A stretch of DNA of 64,000 nt, from the NCBI RefSeq assembly GCF_012927105.1, contig NZ_JABBFV010000008.1, positions 1 to 64,000 of the forward strand, in the 5' to 3' direction. A program made the position numbers and the translations under genes. Position 1 is the stretch's first letter. Every line of letters begins with the position of its first letter. Below are positions 44,537 to 54,782 of this stretch, piece after piece. Under the pieces are notes generated by a model. That model did not search any database, had not been told where the DNA came from, and saw only the letters and a list, made by a program, of their open reading frames with translations. The DNA comes from Sphingobium psychrophilum (lineage in GTDB: Bacteria > Pseudomonadota > Alphaproteobacteria > Sphingomonadales > Sphingomonadaceae).

Positions 44537-46345
44537 TCAGTTCTCGTCGCCCATGCGCAGCGCGGCGATGAAGGCTTCCTGCGGAATCTGGACGGAGCCA
44601 TATTCGCGCATCCGCTTCTTGCCTTCCTTCTGCTTGTCGAGCAGCTTCTTCTTGCGGCTGATGTCGCCGCCATAGCATTTGGCGGTCACATCCTTGCGCA
44701 TCGCGGCGATCGTTTCGCGCGCGATCACCTTGCCGCCGATCGCTGCCTGGATCGGGATCTTGAACAGGTGGCGGGGGATCAGGTCTTTCAAGCGCTCGCA
44801 CATGCCACGGCCGCGCGATTCGGCGGTGCCGCGATGGACGATCATGGAGAGCGCATCGACCGGCTCTGAATTGACCATGATGCTCATCTTGACCAGGTCG
44901 CCCTCGCGATAACCGATCTGGTGATAGTCGAAGCTGGCATAGCCGCGGCTGATGGATTTGAGCCGATCGTAAAAATCGAACACCACTTCGTTGAGCGGCA
45001 GTTCATAGGTCACCTGCGCGCGGCCGCCGACATAGGTCAGGTTCTTCTGGATGCCGCGCCGATCCTGACACAGTTTCAGGATGGAGCCGAGATATTCGTC
45101 GGGGCAATAGATGATCGCCTCGATCCATGGCTCCTCTATGTCAGCGATCTTGGTCGGATCGGGCATGTCGGCCGGATTGTGCAACTCGATCTCGCCCGCA
45201 CCATAGGTCAGCTGGATCTTGTACACCACCGACGGCGCGGTGGTGATAAGGTCCAGGTCATATTCGCGGGTCAGCCGCTCCTGAATGATCTCCAGATGGA
45301 GCAACCCTAAGAACCCGCAGCGGAAGCCGAAGCCCAGCGCCGCGCTGCTTTCCATCTCAAACGAAAAGCTGGCGTCGTTCAGGCGCAGCTTGCTGATCGA
45401 ATCGCGCAGCTTGTCGAAATCATTCGCGTCCACCGGGAACAGTCCGCAAAAGACCACCGGCTGCACTTCCTTGAAGCCCGGCAGCGGCTTGGCCGCGCCA
45501 TTCTTGACCGTGGTGATAGTGTCGCCGACGCGGGTTTCGGTAATGTCCTTGATCTGCGCGGTGATGAAACCGATCTCGCCCGCCGCCAGTTCGGGCAGCG
45601 TTTCGATCTTGGGCCGCATGCAGCCCACCCGGTCGATCAGATGTTCGGTGCCGCCGATCATGAACTTGATCGCCTGGCCCTTCCTGATGACGCCATTGAC
45701 CACGCGGACCAGGATGACGACGCCCAGATAGGGGTCATACCAGCTATCGACCAGCATCGCTTCCAGCGGCGCGTCGCGGTCCCCCTTGGGCGGCGGGATT
45801 TTCTTGACGATGGCTTCGAGGATTTCGTCGATGCCGATGCCCGACTTGGCGCTGGCCAGGACCGCTTCGGATGCGTCGAGGCCGATGACGTCCTCGATTT
45901 CCTTGCGCACCTTTTCCGGTTCGGCGGCGGGCAGGTCGATCTTGTTGAGCACCGGCACGATCTCATGATCATGCTCGATCGACTGATAGACGTTCGCCAG
46001 CGTTTGCGCTTCCACGCCCTGCGCCGCGTCCACGACCAGCAGAGCGCCTTCGCACGCGGCGAGCGACCGCGACACTTCATAAGCGAAGTCGACATGGCCC
46101 GGCGTGTCCATCAGGTTCAGCTCATACAGCTGCCCATCCTGCGCGACATAGTCCAGACGCACCGTCTGCGCTTTGATGGTGATCCCGCGTTCTTTTTCAA
46201 TGTCCATATTATCAAGGACTTGCGCGCTCATCTCACGGTCGGTGAGGCCGCCCGTGCGCTGGATCAGGCGGTCGGCGAGCGTGGACTTGCCATGGTCGAT
46301 ATGGGCGATGATGGAAAAATTGCGAATATGGCTGAGATCGGTCAT
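44537..46345 (-). CDS. lepA: translation elongation factor 4
   Basis: A 602-residue GTPase that remobilises stalled ribosomes. G motifs are AHIDHGKST (14-22), DTPGHVDF and LNKIDLP. The LepA C-terminal domain ([19 protein letters not shown]) closes the protein. The Met at 46345 matches the family start ([15 protein letters not shown]); the upstream frame is unconserved. Confidence 0.97.
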   Translation of the reverse strand: MTDLSHIRNFSIIAHIDHGKSTLADRLIQRTGGLTDREMSAQVLDNMDIEKERGITIKAQTVRLDYVAQDGQLYELNLMDTPGHVDFAYEVSRSLAACEGALLVVDAAQGVEAQTLANVYQSIEHDHEIVPVLNKIDLPAAEPEKVRKEIEDVIGLDASEAVLASAKSGIGIDEILEAIVKKIPPPKGDRDAPLEAMLVDSWYDPYLGVVILVRVVNGVIRKGQAIKFMIGGTEHLIDRVGCMRPKIETLPELAAGEIGFITAQIKDITETRVGDTITTVKNGAAKPLPGFKEVQPVVFCGLFPVDANDFDKLRDSISKLRLNDASFSFEMESSAALGFGFRCGFLGLLHLEIIQERLTREYDLDLITTAPSVVYKIQLTYGAGEIELHNPADMPDPTKIADIEEPWIEAIIYCPDEYLGSILKLCQDRRGIQKNLTYVGGRAQVTYELPLNEVVFDFYDRLKSISRGYASFDYHQIGYREGDLVKMSIMVNSEPVDALSMIVHRGTAESRGRGMCERLKDLIPRHLFKIPIQAAIGGKVIARETIAAMRKDVTAKCYGGDISRKKKLLDKQKEGKKRMREYGSVQIPQEAFIAALRMGDEN

Positions 46346-46517
46346 TGCGCGCCGATAGCAGCGATTCTCTGCGCTGTCAGCAGGATCGCGCGCGTCGATG
46401 ACAAGCGCCGTCATCCACAACCGCCTTGCTTGGAAGCGGCAGGCGGCTGTGATAGGCTATCGACAAAATAATCGGGGCCGCATGACATTCTCTCAGTCTA
46501 GGAACGGGGTTGTTGAA

Positions 46518-47291
46518 ATGCGTGGATTGAAGATGCTGGCCGCTGCGTCGCTGTGCCTGACGCTGGCGATGCCGCAGGCGATGGCGGAAGATAAAAAAGG
46601 GTCGTCCGGCCGTCAGGCCCAGACCAAGAAGCAAATGGAAATTCCCCGCTGCACCAAGCGGTTGGGCACGGTCGCGATCGTCGAGCCAGACAATCAATGG
46701 TGGCGGGAACTCAGCCTGGGCAGCCCCGAAGCGATCATCAAGCTGTTCGTCCAGCAATCGGGCTGCTTTGGCCTGGTCAATCGTGGCCGCTCCATGGCGA
46801 GCCGCAATCTGGAACGCGCCATGGCGGATTCGGGCGAATTGCAGGCCGGATCGAATCTGGGCAAGGGCCAGGTGAAGGCGGCGGATTATTTCATCCAGCC
46901 TGACATCGTCACCACCAACAAGAATAGCGGCGGCAACGCCATTGGCGGGATGCTGGGCGGAATGCTGGGCGGTCGCGTGGGTGGCGCGCTGCTGGGCGGC
47001 ATCTCGATCAAGAAGAGCGAGGCCAATGTCATGCTCTCCGTCGTCAACGCCCGCACCACCGAAGAAGAGGTGATGGCCGAGGGCTATTTCCGTAAATCCG
47101 ATCTCAGCTTCGGCGGCGGCGGCGGTTTGGGCTGGATGGGCGGCCTCGCCGCGGTCGGTGGCGGGGGCTACCAGAATACCGATATCGGCCAGGTGATCGT
47201 GCTGGCCTATCTGGACGCCTATACCAAGATGGTGACGCAGATGGGCGGCCTGCCCGAAAATGCGGCCGCCGCGGCGCCCCTCGCGCAATAA
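46518..47291 (+). CDS. CsgG-like secreted protein
   Basis: A 257-residue protein with a signal peptide (cleaved near AMA-ED). The core TVAIVEPDNQWWRE, SPEAIIKLFVQQSGCFGLVNRGRSMASRNLERAMADSGEL resembles the CsgG/FlgO-type fold. A Gly-rich hydrophobic segment (GGMLGGMLGGRVGGALLGG) could insert in a membrane. CsgG proper is a lipoprotein pore for curli; this one lacks a lipobox and no curli genes are near, so the role is open. Confidence 0.72.
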   Translation: MRGLKMLAAASLCLTLAMPQAMAEDKKGSSGRQAQTKKQMEIPRCTKRLGTVAIVEPDNQWWRELSLGSPEAIIKLFVQQSGCFGLVNRGRSMASRNLERAMADSGELQAGSNLGKGQVKAADYFIQPDIVTTNKNSGGNAIGGMLGGMLGGRVGGALLGGISIKKSEANVMLSVVNARTTEEEVMAEGYFRKSDLSFGGGGGLGWMGGLAAVGGGGYQNTDIGQVIVLAYLDAYTKMVTQMGGLPENAAAAAPLAQ

Positions 47292-47311
47292 GGCCACAGT
47301 GCAGCTATCGG

Positions 47312-47343
47312 GAAGGGCGCGGCCGGAGACGGCGGCGCCCTTC
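47312..47343. terminator. hairpin between convergent genes
   Basis: GAAGGGCGC (47312-47320) pairs with GCGCCCTTC (47335-47343). Inside, GCCG-GAGA-CGGC forms a GNRA-capped stem after one G-G mismatch. It lies between the CsgG-like and acyltransferase stops; T-tracts are weak, so termination is likely but not certain. Confidence 0.5.
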
Positions 47344-47347
47344 TCAT

Positions 47348-48391
47348 TCAGCCCTGACTGGTCGCCGCGCTCGTTATCGCCAATCGGGCCTCGCGGCGGC
47401 GCTTCCACCAGGCGATGATCGCCTCGCCGGCGGGCCGTTCCACCATCCGGTTGATGACCGTGCCCAATGTCAGCGCCACGGTGAAGGCTGCAGCGAAGCC
47501 CAGCCAGGGACTATAGCCCGCCTTGGCGAATTCCAGCATCACCACGAAGCCGACATGCTGGTGAATGAGGTAGAAGCTGTAGCTGATCCCCCCCAGCCAT
47601 ATCAGCGGTTGCACGCTGAGGAAGCGCAGCCGTCCATGGATCAGCGCGAGGAAGGCGGCCATCAGCACGCCGCCCACGATCGTCACGTCCCATGTCTCCA
47701 TGGTCGCGATCGACAGCAGCGCGAGCGCCGCATAGGGGGCCTGCTGCATCAGGCTGCGCTGCCCCGACCATAGGCGGTAGGCCAGCATCCCGATGACGAA
47801 GAACGGGGTGTAGCGCAGCACCAGCAGCATGATAATCCGTTCCGGCATTTCCGGCCACAGCCAGAACAGCCAGCGCACCGCCAGCCACAGCGCCAGCACT
47901 GGCTCCAGCCGCCGGATACCGACAAACTTCCAGATCGCGACCATGCAGGCGTAAAAGGCGATCTCGACCGTCAGCGTCCAATAAGCGCCGTCCACCTCCG
48001 GCATGAAGGCGAAGCCCTGTAGCATGGTGAAATTGGCGAGGATCGCGACCGGCCCGACCAGCAATTGCGTCGCGTGCGCCAGATATTCGATGCCCAGCGT
48101 CATCAGCATCGCCACCAGATAGGCGGGATAAAGCCGCGCGAAGCGGTTGACGATGAAGTCGGCGACAGTGCGGATGCGATCTAGCGTGAAGAAGATCGCG
48201 AAACCGGAAATGGTGAAGAACAGCAGCACGCGATAATTGCCGCCCGGAAAGCTGAACGGCACATGCGACGCTTGCGGAAACAGTTCGTGGAAGCGGGTCG
48301 AATAATGGAAAATCAGCACGCACAGTGCCCCGACCCCGCGCAAGGCATCCAATTCCGTCAAGCGGCCACGAGCGCGCAGCGATCCGTCCAT
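47348..48391 (-). CDS. acyltransferase 3 (OafA/YrhL-type) membrane protein
   Basis: A 347-residue protein with about ten helices. The N-terminal LTELDALRGVGALCVLIFHYS holds the Arg and His of the family active site; FFTISGFAIFFTL and NRFARLYPAYL are also typical. It O-acetylates or acylates surface polysaccharides or lipids; the substrate is unknown. ATG 48391 is chosen; 48409 is an alternative. Confidence 0.9.
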   Translation of the reverse strand: MDGSLRARGRLTELDALRGVGALCVLIFHYSTRFHELFPQASHVPFSFPGGNYRVLLFFTISGFAIFFTLDRIRTVADFIVNRFARLYPAYLVAMLMTLGIEYLAHATQLLVGPVAILANFTMLQGFAFMPEVDGAYWTLTVEIAFYACMVAIWKFVGIRRLEPVLALWLAVRWLFWLWPEMPERIIMLLVLRYTPFFVIGMLAYRLWSGQRSLMQQAPYAALALLSIATMETWDVTIVGGVLMAAFLALIHGRLRFLSVQPLIWLGGISYSFYLIHQHVGFVVMLEFAKAGYSPWLGFAAAFTVALTLGTVINRMVERPAGEAIIAWWKRRREARLAITSAATSQG

Positions 48392-48529
48392 GGCGCCTAT
48401 TAGCAACAACGGAGCAATGAATCCGTTAAGATCGTGGTTAATGGCGGCGGCGGATACGCTTTTCTTTGCTGTTTCTTTTCCAGAGGGTTGTGATCGGTTC
48501 GATGCGCCACCCTGCCGACCCGCGCCGGA

Positions 48530-49069
48530 TCAGGGCGGCGGCGCCTCGGCCGCCCGTTTCAGGCCCTGCAACTGTTCGTCCAGCACCTGATCGACCAGCG
48601 GCGCGATCTGGGCGGGCCGGGTGCGCAGATAGCCACCGACGACATAGGTGATGCGGACCTTCGTCCCCTTCCCAGACGGCGTGAGCACAAGGTCGAGGGT
48701 GCGGATCGCCGCATCGGCCTGCAAAGGCCCCAGCGCGCCCGATAGGCGCAATTGTCGGCCCGGAACCACATAGACGACGCGCCCATGCTCGACCGAGCCG
48801 GCCGCCTCGCTTTTGCCCGGAAGCGTTTCGCAGAAGAAGCAGCCGGCGCGGGCATCGATCGTCATATTTGCCGTATCGCCGCTATAGCTTTGGGCTTCGG
48901 CCCACCAGCGCCCCGGCGTCACTAACAGCGCATATACGGCGTCGGCGTCCGCTGCGATCTCGACTTCGCTTTCGGTGACGAAACCGACGTCGCTGGTCGC
49001 CGTAACGGCAGAATGGGCCGGCGCGGCCATCGCCGCACCAGCCCATCCCAATAGTCCGATCATGCGCAT
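48530..49069 (-). CDS. secreted SRPBCC-fold protein
   Basis: A 179-residue protein with a short signal peptide (ending AHSAV) and an SRPBCC/START-like domain (VTESEVEIAADADAVYALLVTPGRWWAEAQSYSG, HGRVVYVVPGRQLRLSGALGPLQ, KVRITYVVGGYL). It may bind a hydrophobic ligand. It stands where rpsM would usually follow adk. Confidence 0.78.
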   Translation of the reverse strand: MRMIGLLGWAGAAMAAPAHSAVTATSDVGFVTESEVEIAADADAVYALLVTPGRWWAEAQSYSGDTANMTIDARAGCFFCETLPGKSEAAGSVEHGRVVYVVPGRQLRLSGALGPLQADAAIRTLDLVLTPSGKGTKVRITYVVGGYLRTRPAQIAPLVDQVLDEQLQGLKRAAEAPPP

Positions 49070-49107
49070 GTCTGTCCCCTCCCCTCGTTCGAAGGGAGAA
49101 GATTAGC

Positions 49108-49764
49108 TCAAGCCGGCTCGCCGTCCAATATGGCCGCGATCGCCGCGCTCACATCGCCCATGTCGGCCATGCCATCGACCCGCGACACGATAGCGCGCGC
49201 TTCGTAGATCGGCAGGATCGGCGCGGTCTTGGCGCGATATTCGGCCATGCGCGTGCGCACGGTGTCCTCATTATCGTCCGGCCGGCGCTTGAACTCGTGA
49301 CCGCCGCATTTGTCGCACGTATTCTCGACCTTGGGCTTGTGGAACAGGTCATGATAGCCCGCACCACAGGTGCCGCAGGTGAAGCGGCCGGTGATGCGCT
49401 CGACCAGCGCGTCCTCGTCCACTTCCAGCTCGATCACATGGTCCAGCGTGCGGCTGCGGTCCGACAGGATGGTGTCGAGCGAATGGGCCTGGGCCTCCGT
49501 CCGCGGATAGCCGTCGAAAATGACGCCCGTCTCCGGTGCCAGCGCGTCGAGCGCTTCGCCGATGATGCCCGACACCACTTCATCGGGGACCAGCGCGCCC
49601 GATTCCATCAGCGCCTTGGCCTGCAGCCCGACCGGCGTTCCCGCCTTCACCGCGGCGCGCAGCATGTCGCCCGTGGACAGCTGCACCATGCCGCGCTGTT
49701 CGACCAGTCGACTCGCCTGCGTTCCCTTGCCCGCCCCCGGCGGGCCAAGCAGAATGATGTTCAT
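49108..49764 (-). CDS. adk: adenylate kinase (zinc-LID type)
   Basis: A 218-residue kinase equilibrating ATP, ADP and AMP. The P-loop is GPPGAGKGT (7-15); FDGYPRT is the AMP-site signature. The LID carries a four-cysteine zinc site (Cys130, 133, 150, 153). It follows secY, the usual place in the spc operon. Confidence 0.97.
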   Translation of the reverse strand: MNIILLGPPGAGKGTQASRLVEQRGMVQLSTGDMLRAAVKAGTPVGLQAKALMESGALVPDEVVSGIIGEALDALAPETGVIFDGYPRTEAQAHSLDTILSDRSRTLDHVIELEVDEDALVERITGRFTCGTCGAGYHDLFHKPKVENTCDKCGGHEFKRRPDDNEDTVRTRMAEYRAKTAPILPIYEARAIVSRVDGMADMGDVSAAIAAILDGEPA

Positions 49765-49807
49765 TGCGCGCATACTCCCCTGTTGTGCGCCCTTGTTGGT
49801 GGTCGCC

Positions 49808-51172
49808 TTAGCGCAGGCGACCCTTGAGCTTCGCCTTCTTGATCAGATCGCCATATTGGTGAGCCAGCAGATGGCTTTGAATCTGGGTCACGGTATCGAC
49901 CGTAACATTGACGACGATCAACAAGCTAGTCCCACCAAGGTAGAAGGGAATGCCCGCCCGCGCGATGGCAAATTCCGGCACCAGGCAGATGAACGCCAGA
50001 TAGGCCGCGCCGATGACGGTGATGCGCGTCAGCACATAATCCAGATAATGTTCGGTATTCTTGCCCGGACGGATGCCCGGAATGAAGCCGCCATTGCGCT
50101 TGAGATTATCGGCCGTCTCTTCCGGGTTGAACACCACGGCGGTATAGAAGAAGCAGAAGAAGACGATGCCCAGGCCGTAAAGCCCCATATAGACCGGGCT
50201 GCCATGCGACAGATACTGGTTCAGCGTCAGGACGAAATCGCCCCACTTGCTTTCGCCCGCGACCGTCTGCCCCGCAAATTGCGAGATGGTCAGCGGCATC
50301 AACAGCAACGACGACGCGAAGATCGGCGGGATGACGCCGGCGGTGTTGACCTTGAGCGGGAGATGGCTGCGATCGGCCTGCATCAAACCCTGGCGGGTCT
50401 GGCGCTTGGGATATTGGATCAGCACCCGACGCTGCGCGCGCTCCATGAAACAGATCAACAGGATAAGGCCGACGGCCATCACCAGGACGAACATGATGAG
50501 CAGGCCGGAAATCGACCCTTCGCTACCCGACTTGAACAGGTTGCTGAGCGTCACCGGCAGCTGGGCGACGATGCCCGCCATGATGATGAGCGAGACACCA
50601 TTGCCGATCCCGCGCGAGGTGATCTGCTCACCCAGCCACATCAGGAACATGGTGCCGCCGATCAGCGATACGACCGCGGTCAGACGGAACAGCACACCAG
50701 GCTCGATCACCGCCGCGACGCCCGACTGGGCACCAAAGCTTTCAAGCCCAACGGCAATGAAATAGCCCTGCACCGCGGTCAGGCCGACCGTGCCGTAGCG
50801 GGTCCACTGGTTCAGCTTCTTGCGCCCGCTTTCGCCTTCCTTCTTGATCGCCGCAAGTTGCGGCGAGAGGCTGGCGCCCAACTGTACCACGATCGACGCG
50901 GTGATATAGGGCATGACGCCCAGCGCGATCAGACTCATGCGCGACAGCGACCCACCCGAAAAGGTGTTGAAGATGTCGAGGATGCCGCCGTTCGTCTGGC
51001 TATACAGCTGCGACAACGCAGTCGGATCGACGCCGGGCAGCGGCACGAAACTGAGGAAACGGAACACGATCAAGGCGCCCAGCGTGAACCACAGGCGCTT
51101 CTTGAGGTCGGTCGCCTGGCTGAACTTTGCGAGGCTGAGATTGGATGCGAGCTGGTCGGCTCTCGATGCCAT
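49808..51172 (-). CDS. secY: preprotein translocase subunit SecY
   Basis: A 454-residue, ten-helix channel subunit of the Sec translocon. Marks include FRFLSFVPLPGVDP near the start, LGVMPYITASIVVQL, GIGNGVSLIIMAGIV and the C-terminal FNPEETADNLKRNGGFIPGIRPG. It lies between rplO and adk; 209 bp separate it from rplO without an evident gene. Confidence 0.98.
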   Translation of the reverse strand: MASRADQLASNLSLAKFSQATDLKKRLWFTLGALIVFRFLSFVPLPGVDPTALSQLYSQTNGGILDIFNTFSGGSLSRMSLIALGVMPYITASIVVQLGASLSPQLAAIKKEGESGRKKLNQWTRYGTVGLTAVQGYFIAVGLESFGAQSGVAAVIEPGVLFRLTAVVSLIGGTMFLMWLGEQITSRGIGNGVSLIIMAGIVAQLPVTLSNLFKSGSEGSISGLLIMFVLVMAVGLILLICFMERAQRRVLIQYPKRQTRQGLMQADRSHLPLKVNTAGVIPPIFASSLLLMPLTISQFAGQTVAGESKWGDFVLTLNQYLSHGSPVYMGLYGLGIVFFCFFYTAVVFNPEETADNLKRNGGFIPGIRPGKNTEHYLDYVLTRITVIGAAYLAFICLVPEFAIARAGIPFYLGGTSLLIVVNVTVDTVTQIQSHLLAHQYGDLIKKAKLKGRLR

Positions 51173-51381
51173 GGTGGCTGCCCTTCAAATCACTCTGGCC
51201 GAGGCATCAAGCCCCGGAGCGGAATCGCTCATCCCTTAGCGGGACGGGTTCAGCGTGTCGAACGGGGAGTTGCCGCCAGTGCGACAAATGGATGTCCCCC
51301 GATACGCATGACCCCGCCAACCCATATCGGGCAGCGGGGCCGTTGTTGCAAGTCTGGGCTTGCAAGCCTGCGAAAGGCAGA

Positions 51382-51921
51382 TCAGCCCTTATGGGCGGCC
51401 TTCTTGGCGGCCAGGGTGGTGCCCTTCTTGGCCTTCGCCTTGTCGGCGGCCGGAACGACTTCGATCACGTCGACATTGCCACCGGCCTTCGCCACGGCGT
51501 CGATTGCGCTCTGCGACGCGCCGGCGACCAGGAAGCTGACCTTGGCGGTCAGTTCACCCTTGGCGAGCAGACGGACGCCGTCCTTGCCACCGCGGGTCAG
51601 GTTGGCGGCGTTCAGCGCGGCCTGGTCGATGGTCGCGGCGGCGTCTAGCTTGCCGGCATCGATCGCCTTCTGGATGGCGCCCAGGTTCACGATCGCATAA
51701 TCGTTCGCGAAGATGTTGTTGAAGCCACGCTTCGGGATACGCATGTGGAGCGGCATCTGGCCACCCTCGAAGCCGTTGATGGCGACGCCCGAACGCGCCT
51801 TGGCGCCCTTCTGGCCGCGACCGGCGGTCTTGCCCTTGCCAGAGCCGATGCCGCGTCCAACGCGCATACGGCCCTTGCGGGCGCCATCATTGTCGCGGAT
51901 GTCGTTCAATCTGAAAGTCAT
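51382..51921 (-). CDS. rplO: 50S ribosomal protein L15
   Basis: A 179-residue L15 (E. coli 144), longer at the C-terminus with a Lys/Ala tail. Core marks are [36 protein letters not shown] and [19 protein letters not shown]. Its start is 280 bp from rpmD, a space filled with palindromes. Confidence 0.97.
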   Translation of the reverse strand: MTFRLNDIRDNDGARKGRMRVGRGIGSGKGKTAGRGQKGAKARSGVAINGFEGGQMPLHMRIPKRGFNNIFANDYAIVNLGAIQKAIDAGKLDAAATIDQAALNAANLTRGGKDGVRLLAKGELTAKVSFLVAGASQSAIDAVAKAGGNVDVIEVVPAADKAKAKKGTTLAAKKAAHKG

Positions 51922-51985
51922 ATCGTGCACTCGCTTTCGCTTGGTTCGCGCGAGGCATGATTGCCCTTGGGACAATCATGCCGAT

Positions 51986-52146
51986 GCCCCAGCGGAGGCT
52001 GGGGCCGGGTTGATCTGGACGCCCCCTTGCGGATGCTGCCAGCCAGTGAGAACCGGGGGTTTCCTCTTGCAAGGACGCGCCATCCGGCATGAGATCCCAG
52101 CCTATGCTGGGATTTTCAGAAGCGCGCCTTTAGCGCGCCTCTGAAA
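51986..52146. repeat. palindromic cluster between rpmD and rplO (family B)
   Basis: There are three hairpins: GCCCCAGC/GCTGGGGC (51986-52005), ATCCCAGC/GCTGGGAT (52094-52113), and a 13-bp stem with one A-C mismatch, TTTCAGA-A-GCGCGC/GCGCGC-C-TCTGAAA (52114-52146). The first two share the core of the 40074-40202 element. For rightward or leftward transcripts the T-tracts are on the wrong side, so these are not canonical terminators. Confidence 0.72.
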
Positions 52147-52200
52147 AAAACGAAAGAGGGGTCGCCCCCTCCTTCGCCTCTTTTCATCGGGTCGGAAGGC

Positions 52201-52380
52201 TCAGCCTTCGACGACCGCCACCATATGCGGCAGCTTCTTGATCGCACCGCGGACTTCCGCCGTGTCTTCAAGTTCCACCACGCGGTGCATCTTGCCAAGG
52301 CCCAGACCGATCAGAATCTTCTTCTGGTCGGCGGGGCGGCGGATCGGCGAACCGATCTGCTTGATCTTGATCTTCGCCAT
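52201..52380 (-). CDS. rpmD: 50S ribosomal protein L30
   Basis: A 59-residue L30 read directly from the sequence: [16 protein letters not shown], then [22 protein letters not shown] and a C-terminus VAVVEG. It starts 5 bp after the rpsE stop. A short stem encloses its stop codon. Confidence 0.97.
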   Translation of the reverse strand: MAKIKIKQIGSPIRRPADQKKILIGLGLGKMHRVVELEDTAEVRGAIKKLPHMVAVVEG

Positions 52381-52385
52381 ATCAG

Positions 52386-53114
52386 TTACTCCGCAATCGC
52401 TTCGGCATCAGCCTGCGCGACGTCAGCGGACGCACCACCACGACGCAGAAGGTCGGCGACCTTCTTGCCACGGCGCTGCGCCACCGACTTGGGGCTGGTC
52501 TGTTCGACCAGCGCCGCGAAGGTCGCACGGATCATGTTATAAGGGTTGGACGTGCCGTTCGACTTGGTCACGACGTCAGCGACGCCGAGGCTTTCGAACA
52601 CGGCGCGCATCGGACCGCCCGCGATGATGCCCGTACCGGCCGGGGCCGAACGAACCGTCACCTTGCCAGCACCGAAATGGCCCAGGCCATCATGATGCAG
52701 CGTACGGCCTTCCTTCAGCGGAACGCGGACCATCGCCTTCTTGGCAGCGGCGGTCGCCTTGCTGATGGCTTCAGGCACTTCGCGCGCCTTGCCATGGCCA
52801 AAGCCTGCACGGCCCTTGCCATCGCCCACGACGACCAGCGCCGCGAAACCGAAGCGCTTGCCGCCCTTGACGGTCTTGGAGACGCGGTTGATGTGAACCA
52901 GCTTCTCGATCAGTTCTTCGCCCTGATCTTCGTCACGGTTGCCGCCCCGACGATCGTCGCGACGACCGCCACGGCCGCCTCCACGATCGTTACGATTGCC
53001 GCCACCGCCGCCGCGGTTGCCACGGCCACGCGCGGGACCACGACCTTCGGTCGGTGCAGTCGCTTCGGCACCCTCGACGGGTGCGACGACTTCGTTGGTG
53101 TTTTCGTCAGCCAT
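52386..53114 (-). CDS. rpsE: 30S ribosomal protein S5 with Gly/Arg-rich N-terminal extension
   Basis: A 242-residue S5 (E. coli 167). The first ~62 residues are acidic and then an RGG-like stretch ([19 protein letters not shown]). The canonical body begins at [24 protein letters not shown] and includes [15 protein letters not shown] and [19 protein letters not shown]5 works in decoding fidelity and the mRNA entry channel, so the tail could reach that channel. Confidence 0.97.
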   Translation of the reverse strand: MADENTNEVVAPVEGAEATAPTEGRGPARGRGNRGGGGGNRNDRGGGRGGRRDDRRGGNRDEDQGEELIEKLVHINRVSKTVKGGKRFGFAALVVVGDGKGRAGFGHGKAREVPEAISKATAAAKKAMVRVPLKEGRTLHHDGLGHFGAGKVTVRSAPAGTGIIAGGPMRAVFESLGVADVVTKSNGTSNPYNMIRATFAALVEQTSPKSVAQRRGKKVADLLRRGGASADVAQADAEAIAE

Positions 53115-53116
53115 GA

Positions 53117-53482
53117 TCAGAACTCCAGCCCGGCTTCACGAGCCGCGTCGGCCAGCGCCTTGACGCGGCCATGGAACAGGAAGCCACCACGGTCGAACAC
53201 GACGCGGGTGACGCCGGCAGCGGTCGCCGCAGCGGCGACGCGCTTGCCGACTTCGGCAGCGGCTTCAGCACTGGCGCCAGTCTTGCCCAGAGCCTTGGAG
53301 CCGACATCCTTGTCCAGGGTCGACGCGGCGGCCAGGGTCTTGCCCTGCGCATCGTCGATGACCTGGGCGTAGATGTGACGGCCCGAACGGTGGACGCTCA
53401 GACGGGGCTTGTGACCCGAAACAGCCTTGAGCGCGGTGCGGACGCGGCGACGACGCCGCGCGAAGAGGGAAAGCTTTGCCAT
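53117..53482 (-). CDS. rplR: 50S ribosomal protein L18
   Basis: A 121-residue 5S-rRNA-binding protein: [30 protein letters not shown], the [27 protein letters not shown] end. Two bp separate it from rpsE. Confidence 0.97.
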   Translation of the reverse strand: MAKLSLFARRRRRVRTALKAVSGHKPRLSVHRSGRHIYAQVIDDAQGKTLAAASTLDKDVGSKALGKTGASAEAAAEVGKRVAAAATAAGVTRVVFDRGGFLFHGRVKALADAAREAGLEF

Positions 53483-53483
53483 C

Positions 53484-54017
53484 TTACTTCTTCTTCCCTT
53501 CCTTGCGGAAGATGAATTCGCCGGCGTATTTGATGCCCTTGCCCTTATAGGGTTCGGGCTTACGCCAGCGACGGATCTCGGCCGCTACCTGACCGACCTT
53601 CTGCTTGTCGATGCCGCTGATCTCGACCGTGGTGTTATCCGGGGTCTTGATCTCGATGCCTTCCGGAATCGCGTAATCGACGTCGTGCGAATAGCCGAGC
53701 TGCAACTTCAGGTTCTTGCCCTGCGAGTTGGCGCGGTAGCCGACACCGGTGATCAGCAGCTTCTTGGAGAAGCCCTCCGTCACGCCGGTGATCAGGTTCT
53801 GCACCAGCGTCCGCTGCATGCCCCAGAAGGCGCGCGCCGCCTTGGTCTTGTTAGCGGGCTGAATGGAGATGCCGTCATTTTCCAGCGTGTAGCTGATCTC
53901 GTCGCGCATCTGGAGGGCCAGGGTGCCCTTGGGGCCCTTGACCGACAGCTGCCCGCCTTCGATGGTCGCGGTCACCCCTGCGGGGATCGCGACCGGCTTT
54001 TTACCGATGCGGCTCAT
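53484..54017 (-). CDS. rplF: 50S ribosomal protein L6
   Basis: A 177-residue protein: [15 protein letters not shown] start and the family signature [14 protein letters not shown] near the C-terminus. It overlaps rpsH by one base. Confidence 0.98.
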   Translation of the reverse strand: MSRIGKKPVAIPAGVTATIEGGQLSVKGPKGTLALQMRDEISYTLENDGISIQPANKTKAARAFWGMQRTLVQNLITGVTEGFSKKLLITGVGYRANSQGKNLKLQLGYSHDVDYAIPEGIEIKTPDNTTVEISGIDKQKVGQVAAEIRRWRKPEPYKGKGIKYAGEFIFRKEGKKK

Positions 54018-54412
54018 TAGAACACCTCCGCCAGCACTTCGCCGCCGACATTCTGTTCGCGCGCTTCGGCGTCGGACAGAACGCCGCGAGGCGTCGAGAC
54101 AATGGTGATGCCCAGGCCGTTGCGCACGATCGGCAGTTCCTTGGAACCCGAATAGACGCGACGGCCAGGCTTGGACACGCGGGCGACATGCTTGATCGCC
54201 GGCTGGCCTTCGAAATATTTCAGCTCGATGCGCAGGCCAGGATGGCTGCCAAGGGCTTCTTCGGAATAGCCACGGATGTAGCCTTCACGCTGAAGCACGT
54301 CGAGAACGCGAGCGCGCAGCTTGGACGCCGGGGACATAACGCTGTCCTTCTTCGCCTGCTGCCCGTTGCGGATGCGGGTGAGCATATCACCCAAGGGATC
54401 GGTCAATGCCAT
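54017..54412 (-). CDS. rpsH: 30S ribosomal protein S8
   Basis: A 131-residue protein: [18 protein letters not shown] at the start and the C-terminal signature [20 protein letters not shown]. In E. coli S8 is the autoregulator of the spc operon; a comparable site near rplE is not visible by eye. Confidence 0.98.
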   Translation of the reverse strand: MALTDPLGDMLTRIRNGQQAKKDSVMSPASKLRARVLDVLQREGYIRGYSEEALGSHPGLRIELKYFEGQPAIKHVARVSKPGRRVYSGSKELPIVRNGLGITIVSTPRGVLSDAEAREQNVGGEVLAEVF

Positions 54413-54424
54413 GAGATGATATCC

Positions 54425-54730
54425 TTACCAGCTCGACTTGGTGACGCCGGGGATCAGGCCCTTGTTGGCCAGATCGCGCAGCTGAATACGGCAGAGCCGG
54501 AACTTGCGGTAATAGGCACGCGGACGGCCGGTCATCTCGCAGCGGTTCCGAACGCGGGTCGGGTTACCGTTGCGGGGAATTTCCGCCATCTTCAGACGCG
54601 CGATCAGACGATCGCTGTCATCGGCCGCGTTATCATTTGCGATCGCCTTGAGCTTCGCATAACGGCCGGCATATTTCTTGACCAGCTTCTTGCGAAGCTC
54701 ATTCTTGTTGATGGAACTCAGTTTCGCCAT
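54425..54730 (-). CDS. rpsN: 30S ribosomal protein S14
   Basis: A 101-residue long-form S14 without the zinc cysteines: [20 protein letters not shown] and [22 protein letters not shown]. Lies between rplE and rpsH. Confidence 0.98.
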   Translation of the reverse strand: MAKLSSINKNELRKKLVKKYAGRYAKLKAIANDNAADDSDRLIARLKMAEIPRNGNPTRVRNRCEMTGRPRAYYRKFRLCRIQLRDLANKGLIPGVTKSSW

Positions 54731-54782
54731 GACTTAAGTTCTCTTCCTTAGCTTTAGCGTTGGGAGAGAAGCGGGGCCTAGA

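Noticed and set aside
49520..51700. Long plus-strand open frame (726 codons) opposite adk and secY, and similar ones opposite rpsC-rpsQ (56227-57900) and rplC-rplD (59631-61055)
   Set aside because: Antisense shadows of high-GC coding DNA; they have no plausible start signals and no protein-like motifs.
52114..52146. Intrinsic terminator between rpmD and rplO
   Set aside because: The T-run on the minus strand precedes the hairpin rather than following it, so it cannot terminate the operon transcript in the usual way.
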